From: Maricurvus nonylphenolicus
GTDB taxonomy: Bacteria; Pseudomonadota; Gammaproteobacteria; Pseudomonadales; Cellvibrionaceae
DNA length: 64,000 nt
Assembly: GCF_042854845.1 (NCBI RefSeq)
Contig: NZ_AP031498.1
Location: forward strand, 1,240,001-1,304,000
Direction of reading: 5' to 3'
In this document: piece by piece, positions 51,303 to 59,351 of the stretch
How positions within the stretch are numbered: position 1 is the stretch's first letter
Layout: every line of letters starts with the position of its first letter
The notes under the pieces: generated by a model
Seen by the model: only the letters and a program-made list of their open reading frames with translations
Told to the model about the DNA's origin: nothing
Database searches by the model: none
Program-made: the position numbers and the translations under genes

Positions 51303-52658
51303 TCAGTCATCCAGCTCTGAGCCAAGCAGCGTGCCCCGTAGAGAGTTAGGAAGTGCTTCCTCAATCAGGATATCGGCAAACTTGCCAATCAGTTCAGGCT
51401 GATCACAGCGGAAGTTCACTACCCGGTTGTTCTCGGTACGCCCAGCCAGTTGGCCTGGGTCCTTCTTGGAGTAACCGGTCACTAACACTCGCTCGGTATT
51501 GCCCACCATGCGGCGGCTGATTTCGACAGCTTGCTGGTTGATACGCTGTTGCAGGATCTGCAGGCGCTCCTTTTTCACCTCGGCCGGGGTATCGTCTGGC
51601 AGATCACTGGCAGGGGTACCGGGGCGTGGGCTGTAGATAAAGCTGAAGGACATATCAAAGCCCACGTCCTTGATCAGGTTCATGGTGGCTTCGAAGTCGG
51701 CATCGGTCTCACCGGGGAAGCCGATAATAAAGTCCGAGGACAGGCTGATGCCAGGGCGAGCCTTCTTCAGGCGGCGCATCTTGGATTTGTACTCCAGCGC
51801 TGTGTGGCCACGCTTCATGGCCATCAGGATGCGATCTGAACCGCTCTGCACTGGCAGGTGCACGTGGCTGACCAGTTCTGGCACTTCTTCATAGACATCG
51901 ATCAGGCTGTCGGAGAACTCTACCGGATGCGAGGTGGTAAAGCGGATACGGTCAATACCATCGACTGCCGCTACATAGGTGATCAGCTCTGCCAAATCGA
52001 CGATCTGGCCATTGGGGCCTTCACCGCGGTAGGCGTTTACATTTTGGCCCAGCAGGTTGATCTCTCGTACGCCCTGGGAGGCCAGGGAGGCAACTTCTTC
52101 CAGTACCGGTGCCAGCGGACGGCTGACTTCTTCACCGCGGGTGTAGGGCACTACACAGAAGGTACAGTACTTGGAGCAGCCTTCCATGATGGAAACAAAG
52201 GCAGTGGCGCCATCGGCTTCTGGCTCAGGCAGGTTGTCGAACTTCTCGATCTCCGGGAAGCTGATATCCACAACCACGGCACCGTCGTCTTTCGGGGTTT
52301 CCAGCATCTCTGGCAGGCGGTGCAGGGTTTGGGGGCCAAAAATCAGGTCAACATAGGGGGCGCGCTCAGCAATAGCGCCACCTTCCTGGCTGGCAACACA
52401 GCCGCCAACGCCGATAATCAGGTCTGGGTTCTTCTCTTTCAGGTGCTTCCAGCGGCCCAGCTGGTGGAACAGCTTGTCTTCGGCCTTCTCGCGGATAGAG
52501 CAGGTGTTTACCAGCAGTACGTCGGCCTCATTGGGGTCGTCGGTGGGCTCCATCTGGTGGGAGTCCCCCAGTAGATCCCGCATGCGGGCGGAATCGTATT
52601 CGTTCATCTGGCAGCCGTGGGTCTGGATAAACAACTTTTTAACGGCTTTTTCGGCCAT
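51303..52658 (-). CDS. miaB: tRNA-2-methylthio-N6-dimethylallyladenosine synthase MiaB
   Basis: The protein has 451 residues. The N-terminal methylthiotransferase domain starts FIQTHGCQMNEYDSARM and has further cluster cysteines in LVNTCSIREKAEDK and GVGGCVASQEG. The radical-SAM motif CSKYCTFCVVPYTRG is intact, followed by INLLGQNVNAYRGEG and a C-terminal TRAM domain (VLVTGYSKKDPGQLAGRTEN). It adds the methylthio group to i6A37 of tRNAs reading UNN codons. It is 157 bp upstream of ybeZ. Confidence 0.98.
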   Translation of the reverse strand: MAEKAVKKLFIQTHGCQMNEYDSARMRDLLGDSHQMEPTDDPNEADVLLVNTCSIREKAEDKLFHQLGRWKHLKEKNPDLIIGVGGCVASQEGGAIAERAPYVDLIFGPQTLHRLPEMLETPKDDGAVVVDISFPEIEKFDNLPEPEADGATAFVSIMEGCSKYCTFCVVPYTRGEEVSRPLAPVLEEVASLASQGVREINLLGQNVNAYRGEGPNGQIVDLAELITYVAAVDGIDRIRFTTSHPVEFSDSLIDVYEEVPELVSHVHLPVQSGSDRILMAMKRGHTALEYKSKMRRLKKARPGISLSSDFIIGFPGETDADFEATMNLIKDVGFDMSFSFIYSPRPGTPASDLPDDTPAEVKKERLQILQQRINQQAVEISRRMVGNTERVLVTGYSKKDPGQLAGRTENNRVVNFRCDQPELIGKFADILIEEALPNSLRGTLLGSELDD

Positions 52659-52895
52659 GGGCTCTACCTGTCTTTTGTCTTTCTGGTGCGTCTGGTTGCA
52701 TTGCGGTTTTCAATCTGTGTGATCAAAAACTAGCCAATTCAAATCGGCCGAGCATTATAGCGATTGGCGGGGCGGAAGCCTATAGGTAGGCCTGGAAAAT
52801 CCCTTCTATGCTAAAGATTCTTAAACAATCACTCAGTGATCTTTTGTGCAAAAAGATCCGTACAAGGTAGGTGCACTTTTAGCAGGGGTATTCTT

Positions 52896-55025
52896 ATGCC
52901 GTTTCGATCGCTTGTTAGCCGTTATTTGACCACTTTAGTTGTTATTCCCGCCTGTTTACTGATTCTTGTGTGTGCCTGGCTGCTGATATCTAGCCTTGCT
53001 TCTGTCACTCGCTTGTCCACTGCTGTGGATTTACTCTATCTGTCTGATTTAAACGGTAATTTGGTGCATGAGCTGCAGAAAGAGCGCGGTATGTCGGCTG
53101 GTTATCTGGGCTCTGGTGGTACTAAGTTTGCCGACAGCTTGGTTCAGCAGCGGAAGTTAACGGATAGGCGCTATAAAGAGTATTACGACTTCGTGCATTC
53201 TTCCGCAGGTGATGATTTCAGCCCTAGGATTCGTGAACAGGTTACTGATCTGGTATCCAGTATGGAGAGTATCTCCTCGGTGCGATCAGGGGTTGATAAT
53301 CTGAGTATGAATTTAAAAGCTGTACTCAGTTACTACACCAGTAAAAACATTGCTCTGATCGAACAGCCTTTGCTACTTATCCGTTATGTAGATGATAAGT
53401 ATCTTGTCGAAGATTTGATTGCTACTTATAACTTGATGGAAGTCAAGGAGAAGGCCGGTTTGGAACGTGCCGTATTGAGTAATATGCTAGCTTCCAAAAC
53501 CTTTACGTCAGATGTGCAGCGTCGCTTATACAGTTTAATCGCAGAGCAGAAAGCCTATGAAGACAGTTTTGTAAAATCAGCTAGCCCAGGACTGTTGGAT
53601 TTCTATAACGCTTTCGCTAATGGCAATGCCAATCGGGATGTCCTGCAGCTACGTCTGTCTGCTTTAGATGCGGCCAATCAAGGGGAGTATAAAATAGCGC
53701 CTGAAATATGGTTTGATGCATCGACTCAGCGTATCAATGCTTTAAAGACTCTAGAAGAGCAAGTCATCAAGCATATGCATGAGATTGTTGAAGGCAACTA
53801 TAGTCAGGGTTGGTACAACATGGTGCTGCTGGGTGTGCTGATGTCTTTTGTATTGTTCAATTCTGTACTCGTGGTAACGAATCTAAGCCTGTCGAGACGT
53901 CAAGCTGAGAGGCTTAGGAGCACTTTGGAAACAGTAACAAAGCAGCAAGATTTGACTCAAAGAGTGGATGTTTTAAGTCAAGATCAAATGGGGAGAATTG
54001 CTTTGTTGGCTAATAGGCTATTGGATCGTATGCAAAGCGATATGGAAAAAATTAGTACCAACACTTTAGATTCGGTAGCCTCTACCCAGGACACCATTGT
54101 GGCAATTGTGCAAAGCGAAGAAAATATTCGTAATCAGCTTGCTCAAACTTCATCAACGGCGGGTGCAGTAGAAGAGTTGGCTTGCAGTATTAGAGAGGTG
54201 AGCATCAATATTGATTCTACTGCGACGTCGGTATCAACAGCAATGCAAGAATGTCATGATGGACAACTGCGCGTCAAAGAGGCCAGTGAAAGCATTCAGA
54301 TCGTAGCTACTGAAATCAGTAATCTCAGTGAATCGATTGTAAATCTGGATCAGCGTGTTGAGACGATTTCCAGTGTGATTGAGGTGATTGAATCTGTTGC
54401 AGAGCAAACCAACTTGCTGGCACTGAACGCAGCAATTGAAGCTGCTCGTGCAGGTGATCAAGGTCGTGGTTTTGCCGTTGTAGCTGATGAGGTGAGGCAG
54501 TTGGCTAAACGCGTGCAAAGTTCAACGGAAGAAATCGGTTCAATTATCGGTGCTTTGCAGTCTGATTCAAAGAACTCTATGGGAGTTATTAAAGAAGTCC
54601 GTAAACGTTCCGAAAGTGCAGTGGAAAAATCCGCAGGCATTAATGATTCCTTGATGCGTATTGTATCGAGTATGCAAGATGTTAATGAAAAAGCGATGGG
54701 CATCAGTGAGAGTGGCCGTCAGCAGGCTTCGGTTACCGATGAAATGACACGGGTCATTGCGGATATCGATAAAATGTCGCAAGAGAACCTGGATGGGGCT
54801 GAAGAAATCTGCCAGTCAGCGTCTTTGTTATCCGAAATGAGTATGGGACTTATGGATCTGATTGATATGTACAAAGTCAGTGAGCAGCCACGTTATATAG
54901 AGCCTACATTGTTGAAGAAAATTAAGGCCACGGGATCCGTGCATGTGGATGGGGAGGTTACGGAGTCTGATTCCCGCCAGGACTATGTACCGCAACTACA
55001 TTTAGCGGCACAAAGTTCTGCCTAG
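52896..55025 (+). CDS. Methyl-accepting chemotaxis protein with nitrate/nitrite-sensing-type (NIT) domain
   Basis: The protein has 709 residues from the ATG at 52896, which follows AGGGG; an earlier GTG frame start lacks this. TM1 is about residues 11-33. The periplasmic domain (~40-300) has ELQKERGMSAGYLGSGG and RRYKEYYDFVHS, the helical NIT pattern found in nitrate/nitrite sensors. TM2 (YNMVLLGVLMSFVLFNSVLV) leads to a HAMP region and the cytoplasmic coiled coil with the conserved tip ESVAEQTNLLALNAAIEAAR. It signals to the CheA/CheW array. No che genes are in the window, so it is an orphan receptor. Confidence 0.92.
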   Translation: MPFRSLVSRYLTTLVVIPACLLILVCAWLLISSLASVTRLSTAVDLLYLSDLNGNLVHELQKERGMSAGYLGSGGTKFADSLVQQRKLTDRRYKEYYDFVHSSAGDDFSPRIREQVTDLVSSMESISSVRSGVDNLSMNLKAVLSYYTSKNIALIEQPLLLIRYVDDKYLVEDLIATYNLMEVKEKAGLERAVLSNMLASKTFTSDVQRRLYSLIAEQKAYEDSFVKSASPGLLDFYNAFANGNANRDVLQLRLSALDAANQGEYKIAPEIWFDASTQRINALKTLEEQVIKHMHEIVEGNYSQGWYNMVLLGVLMSFVLFNSVLVVTNLSLSRRQAERLRSTLETVTKQQDLTQRVDVLSQDQMGRIALLANRLLDRMQSDMEKISTNTLDSVASTQDTIVAIVQSEENIRNQLAQTSSTAGAVEELACSIREVSINIDSTATSVSTAMQECHDGQLRVKEASESIQIVATEISNLSESIVNLDQRVETISSVIEVIESVAEQTNLLALNAAIEAARAGDQGRGFAVVADEVRQLAKRVQSSTEEIGSIIGALQSDSKNSMGVIKEVRKRSESAVEKSAGINDSLMRIVSSMQDVNEKAMGISESGRQQASVTDEMTRVIADIDKMSQENLDGAEEICQSASLLSEMSMGLMDLIDMYKVSEQPRYIEPTLLKKIKATGSVHVDGEVTESDSRQDYVPQLHLAAQSSA

Positions 55026-55140
55026 TAGGTATCTGCCGGCGCGACGGCCTGCTTTAATGACCTCAGATTTAGATGATAAAAACCAACCCAATTAATGCAA
55101 GAAAGCTATTGCTGGGAGACTAATCGAATCACCTGATATT

Positions 55141-55176
55141 GGCACCTAATACCTGTGCAATGTGGTATTGGGTGCT
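55141..55176. promoter_or_regulatory. Imperfect palindrome upstream of the P450 gene, probable operator
   Basis: GGCACCTAATACC (55141-55153) and GGTATTGGGTGCT (55164-55176) are inverted with 11 of 13 matches around a 10-bp spacer, ending 34 bp before the P450 ATG, in the place expected for a promoter-blocking repressor site. The outer TTGGCACC resembles the AraC-type repeats elsewhere in the window. Confidence 0.55.
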
Positions 55177-55210
55177 ATAGTGGGTTTATAACTTGATACA
55201 GGGATTGATT

Positions 55211-56566
55211 ATGTTATTACCACCTGGGCCAGCCCCCTCTCCAGATCTTTTGGATCACTTCCTTGCCAATCCATTTAACTTTTTACTGCAGTGCCAGCGC
55301 GACTATGGCGACACGTTTTCTGTGCCGCTGGGTGACTTTGGCGCAACACAGTATCAGGCTACGGGTAACTGGGTTTTTCTGACCGACCCTCAGCATATAA
55401 AGCAGTTATTCAATGTGAAGGATCAGGATGCGCCGGGTGGTGAGGCCAATAGTATTCTGTTTATGCAATTAATCCCCAGTCGCGGCAGCGCTGTGATAGA
55501 TGGGGTTGAGCATGTGGATCGGCGTCGGGCGTTGAGTGATCTGGTTGTCGGCAAACACACGCTGGAGCGTTTTAATAGCATGATATTGGATGTTGCTGAG
55601 CAGGCCTTCCGAGAAGCCACAGAGCAACAAACCAGAGCGCAACAAACCAGAGCACAACAGGGCACGATCAATTTGGCCTCTGTGTTTCGCACGCTATCTC
55701 ATCGGGTTATGGAACGGGTTACATTTGGTGATCTATGTGATGGCAACACAGCGCTGCTCGCAGAGAATCTCCATCGCTTTGGTGACTTTGGGGTAACGCC
55801 GCAAGACAAGCGGGAAATTTTAGATCAGTGCCTATCGGGGGTTGAATCCTTTCTCTCCTCACGGGCAGGCTGCCCGGTTGCGCATAACTCCTCTGATCGC
55901 GAAAGCTATACCTCGTTGCTCAATGGGCTTTCCAGTACCTCTGATCGTTGGCAACCGCTGGAGAAAGAGCAGCTGCGTGATGAATTGGTCACTCTGCTTC
56001 TCGGCGGCGCTGATACCACGGCAACCTCGATGAGCTGGACACTGGTTTGGCTGTTAAAGAATCCGCAGGCCATGCAGACGTTACGGCAAGAGTTAACGGC
56101 TGCCACAGAAGATAGCGCGTTAGCTGAATTGGATATCGAGCAGCTGGCCTACTTGGATGCCGTCGTGAAAGAGTCTTCCCGGATCAGTCCTATGCTCTTC
56201 AACAGTTCAGTTCGTCTACTGAAGCAGCCAATGCAAATTGGCCAGTATCAATTACCCGTTGGCACTATGGTGGCTAATTGCAATTATCTGGTCCATCACC
56301 GGGCTGACATATATCCAGAGCCTGAGATATTTAAACCTGAGCGTTTCCTGGATAAGAAGCCGAATCCCCACCAATGGATTCCGTTTGGCGGGGGGATCCG
56401 CCGTTGTATCGGTATGGGATTTGCCCAGCATGAAATTAAATTGGCGTTGGCAAATCTGTTGTTACATTACGATATCGAAGATGCGGGTGTGAGTGACCAG
56501 GCGGCAATGCAGGGCAGTTTTTTTGGGCCGCAAGCCGGGGTGCCGGTTAAGTTAATTCGTCGGTAG
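55211..56566 (+). CDS. Cytochrome P450
   Basis: The protein has 451 residues from the ATG at 55211, preceded by CAGGGA. It is soluble, with no signal or anchor, and starts with the proline-rich LLPPGPAPSP. The I-helix oxygen-binding motif is LLGGADTTATSMSW, the ExxR motif is KESSRI, and the heme ligand cysteine is in FGGGIRRCIGMGFAQHE. The general look (CQRDYGDTFSVPLGDFG) recalls CYP110-like or bacterial fatty-acid/terpene hydroxylases. A redox partner is not encoded nearby. A 15-bp tandem repeat at 55625-55660 writes QQTRAQQTRAQQ into a surface loop. A palindrome at 55141-55176 suggests inducible control. Confidence 0.93.
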   Translation: MLLPPGPAPSPDLLDHFLANPFNFLLQCQRDYGDTFSVPLGDFGATQYQATGNWVFLTDPQHIKQLFNVKDQDAPGGEANSILFMQLIPSRGSAVIDGVEHVDRRRALSDLVVGKHTLERFNSMILDVAEQAFREATEQQTRAQQTRAQQGTINLASVFRTLSHRVMERVTFGDLCDGNTALLAENLHRFGDFGVTPQDKREILDQCLSGVESFLSSRAGCPVAHNSSDRESYTSLLNGLSSTSDRWQPLEKEQLRDELVTLLLGGADTTATSMSWTLVWLLKNPQAMQTLRQELTAATEDSALAELDIEQLAYLDAVVKESSRISPMLFNSSVRLLKQPMQIGQYQLPVGTMVANCNYLVHHRADIYPEPEIFKPERFLDKKPNPHQWIPFGGGIRRCIGMGFAQHEIKLALANLLLHYDIEDAGVSDQAAMQGSFFGPQAGVPVKLIRR

Positions 56567-56581
56567 GGATGGAGTGGGCAT

Positions 56582-56608
56582 GGGGTCTGACCCGTAGGGT
56601 CAGACCCC
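56582..56608. repeat. GGGGTCTGACCC palindromic repeat, copy C
   Basis: GGGGTCTGACCC-GTA-GGGTCAGACCCC is a perfect 12-bp stem, 15 bp after the P450 stop. Confidence 0.88.
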
Positions 56609-56629
56609 GGGTTATCTTCACACAAGATG

Positions 56630-56839
56630 TTAGAGACGATGCAAACCGGGTAGTTTGATATTCATTGCGGTCCAATAGGGGATCCAGGCATCGGGCTTGC
56701 CTTCCAGTTCCAACCGCAGACCATCGCGATCATCGTGTACTACCCACTCGTTACCAAAATCATCACCATAGTGATCACCCGCTTTGGCTTTGGATTCGGT
56801 GAGTATCTGTTCAATATTACCATCGAGTTTAAAAGACAT
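56630..56839 (-). CDS. Small hypothetical protein
   Basis: The protein has 69 residues from the ATG at 56839, with GGAG eight bases before it. I do not recognise the family. It is acidic and soluble-looking, with FKLDGNIEQILTESKAKAGD, then GNEWVVHDDRDGLRLELEGK and PDAWIPYWTAMNI. It lies alone between the P450 gene (convergent) and the GGDEF/EAL gene (tail-on, 70 bp). The clean ribosome site and even codon pattern support a real gene. Confidence 0.65.
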   Translation of the reverse strand: MSFKLDGNIEQILTESKAKAGDHYGDDFGNEWVVHDDRDGLRLELEGKPDAWIPYWTAMNIKLPGLHRL

Positions 56840-56909
56840 AGTGGCTGCTCCCATACGTTATTACTGGGAAAAAATTACTATGATTTAGAGTGATCCGCGA
56901 AGAGGAAGT

Positions 56910-59174
56910 TCAGTGCTGGGTTTCCGTGGCTATACAGTTTTCCGAATTCCAGTTGGCCAGCGCGGTTGCCGACATGGGCTTGCAGAAAAAGTAGCCTTGG
57001 ATAAATCGGCATCCAAGGCTGTTAAGTATGCTGACTTGTTCCTCGGTTTCAACGCCTTCTGCCACCATGTCAAAGTTCATGGTTTTGGCGATATTGGTTA
57101 TCAATTTAGCGATCTCGTAATCCTGATTGTCATGGGTGATGTCTTTGATAAAGGCCCTGTCGATCTTTAGCTTATCGGCAGGCATCATTTTCAAGTATTC
57201 CAAAGAGCAGTAGCCGGTGCCAAAGTCATCAATGGCGATACGAAAGCCTGCCGATCTTAGTTGTTGCAGCGTATCCAGGCAGGTTTTAGTGTCCTGCATC
57301 AACGATGTTTCGGTGATCTCAAGTTCAATTTGTTGAGGACTGACTTGATTACGGGCCAGAGAACTCAGAAGGCGATCGACAATGTTGGGTTGTTGCAACT
57401 GTTCGGCAGCAATATTAATGCTGATGCAGTCGTAGACAATATTGTTCTTATTCCATGTCTGGACTTGCTGAGCTACGGTGTTAATTACCCAATCACCGAG
57501 CAATAGGATTAGATCTGATTTCTCGGCTAAGGGAATAAATTCTGCAGGTGATACATCTCTGTTTAGCTCAGAGGAATGCCATCTGGCCAGGGCTTCCAGC
57601 GATACCGTTTTGCCGGTGAGACTGTCTACCTGTGGCTGATAGACCATATGCAATTCTGACATTGCAATTGCTTTTTGGAGGGCGCGCAACATCGCCAGTT
57701 CATGGTTTCGATGTTCGATATCCTTGGGGTCGACATAGTGGTAACTCGATAGAGTATTTTTACCCCGTTGACCGATGGCTGAAAATGCACTGTCTATCAA
57801 CTGGTCAATGGTTGTACCGTTCTGGGGATAGCTACTGGCACCTATACTAAAGGACAGTATAAGTTCGTTATCCTCTACCTTATAAGGCATGGAGAGGTGA
57901 TAAGCGAGACGTTGTAACCAAATATCTACCTCTTGGCGGCTGTCTGTTTTGTTGCTTTCAATATAGGCGATAAAGCGGCCATCAGAAAATTTACCCAGCT
58001 CCGTGTGAGGTGGGAGTGTTTCTGTTATGTGTTTCTTTACGGCCACTAGTACTGAATCCATCGTACTGCTGGAGTAGAGGGTCGTGTACTGGCCGTATTT
58101 ATTAATACTGATAATTAGCAGATGGCCTTGTTTACCTTTATGAAGATGATTGTCGACGATTTGTTGCTTGAATGTAGTTTTACTGGGCAGGCCGGTATTA
58201 CTGTCGAAAGCCATAAAGCGAAATACCGGACGTAGAATATAGCGGTTGTAGATTAATACTCCGGATACGCCGAGTATCGCCACTAGCAAAACGATGGCAA
58301 AGAGGTTGATCGTTTGTCGAGAGAGTTCGCTGTTAATGGAGCTCTTTTCTGTAGTAACGACTAAATACCAGTTTGTATGTTCTACTGGGTGGATAGAGTA
58401 AAAGACGTCCCCTTGCTCTAGTAGTACCCCGTTTGCTTCCTGAAACGACGTTATTACATCAACTTTTATGCCTGGCATGAGTGATTGGATGCTCTTGCCT
58501 GTTAACGATGAGTCATTGTGGATAACTGTATGACCATCGCTATCGATGACAAATATATCACTGCCATCGGTGAGTTGATGTGCCAGGATTTTCTGCTTTA
58601 TAAAATTAAGGGTGACATCACCACTGACGACACCGATAAATTTATCGTCTCGGATAATGGGCGCTGTCAGTGCGATGTACCACTGTTGTGTAATTGGGCC
58701 GAAATAGGGGGAGGTAATATAGGGGGCCATGGCAGTTTTTGAAGATTGGTACCACGGCCTTTGCCTTGGGGCATAATCCTCTGGAACATCCCAGTCATTT
58801 GAAGCGTAGTAGCCATCGCTTTCCAATGCGTAGGCGAGAAAAACCAATTCCTGAGCTTTGGTCACTTGGTCCATATAAAACTCAAGCACTGGGTTATCGC
58901 GAGGGTTATCCGGTGAGTTGGCAATAGATTTGGCAAATTTGGCAACTGAATAGAGATGTTGATCGAGCCAATGTGTCAGGTGTGCTGAAGCGATTCGCGT
59001 AGTCGTGAGATGCTGCTCAACGATGTTGTCTGCCAAGCGCTGTTTGGTACTGTAATAGGCGATGGTCAGGGTGGTCAGAAATCCAACGGCTAAAAGCAAT
59101 GTAAAACTGAAGACCAGCTTCTTCTTTTGAGTGAAATTATTCACGGCAGAACATCTGCTTGTCGATTCATCCAT
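56910..59174 (-). CDS. Membrane sensor with Cache, degenerate GGDEF and EAL domains (c-di-GMP phosphodiesterase)
   Basis: The protein has 754 residues. TM1 (~19-40, VFSFTLLLAVGFLTTLTIAY) and TM2 (~290-312, FAIVLLVAILGVSGVLIY) enclose a periplasmic dCache domain (PRQRPWYQSSKTAMAPYITS, GVVSGDVTLNFIKQKILA). The GGDEF domain is degenerate: the signature position reads FSDGRF, so diguanylate cyclase activity is unlikely. The EAL domain is intact: SLEALARWHS, ISINIAAEQLQQ, ELEITETSLM, AIDDFGTGYCSLEYLK and MVAEGVETEEQ. It should hydrolyse c-di-GMP in response to a small extracellular ligand such as an amino acid or organic acid. Confidence 0.93.
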   Translation of the reverse strand: MDESTSRCSAVNNFTQKKKLVFSFTLLLAVGFLTTLTIAYYSTKQRLADNIVEQHLTTTRIASAHLTHWLDQHLYSVAKFAKSIANSPDNPRDNPVLEFYMDQVTKAQELVFLAYALESDGYYASNDWDVPEDYAPRQRPWYQSSKTAMAPYITSPYFGPITQQWYIALTAPIIRDDKFIGVVSGDVTLNFIKQKILAHQLTDGSDIFVIDSDGHTVIHNDSSLTGKSIQSLMPGIKVDVITSFQEANGVLLEQGDVFYSIHPVEHTNWYLVVTTEKSSINSELSRQTINLFAIVLLVAILGVSGVLIYNRYILRPVFRFMAFDSNTGLPSKTTFKQQIVDNHLHKGKQGHLLIISINKYGQYTTLYSSSTMDSVLVAVKKHITETLPPHTELGKFSDGRFIAYIESNKTDSRQEVDIWLQRLAYHLSMPYKVEDNELILSFSIGASSYPQNGTTIDQLIDSAFSAIGQRGKNTLSSYHYVDPKDIEHRNHELAMLRALQKAIAMSELHMVYQPQVDSLTGKTVSLEALARWHSSELNRDVSPAEFIPLAEKSDLILLLGDWVINTVAQQVQTWNKNNIVYDCISINIAAEQLQQPNIVDRLLSSLARNQVSPQQIELEITETSLMQDTKTCLDTLQQLRSAGFRIAIDDFGTGYCSLEYLKMMPADKLKIDRAFIKDITHDNQDYEIAKLITNIAKTMNFDMVAEGVETEEQVSILNSLGCRFIQGYFFCKPMSATALANWNSENCIATETQH

Positions 59175-59299
59175 AAATCCCAGATGTAGGCTTTGGAGGG
59201 GTGATTAAATTGAGAAAATGGCGCGCATTCTAGTGGCCTGTTGAGCGAGAAGAAATGATCTATATCAAGTGGGGATTGATTGGTGGGAAGAATTAGAGC

Positions 59300-59326
59300 G
59301 GGGTCTGACCCTGAGGGCCAGACCCC
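59300..59326. repeat. GGGGTCTGACCC palindromic repeat, copy D
   Basis: GGGGTCTGACCC-TGA-GGGCCAGACCCC has one mismatch in the 12-bp stem and lies 25 bp beyond the stop of the acyl-CoA synthetase gene, again at a gene 3' end. Confidence 0.83.
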
Positions 59327-59351
59327 AAATTAACCAGGCTTAATACAAAGA

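Noticed and set aside
51858..52574. Long open frame (238 codons) antisense to miaB
   Set aside because: It lies wholly opposite a highly conserved gene, has no ribosome site or recognisable motif, and follows from the GC-rich codon pattern of miaB.
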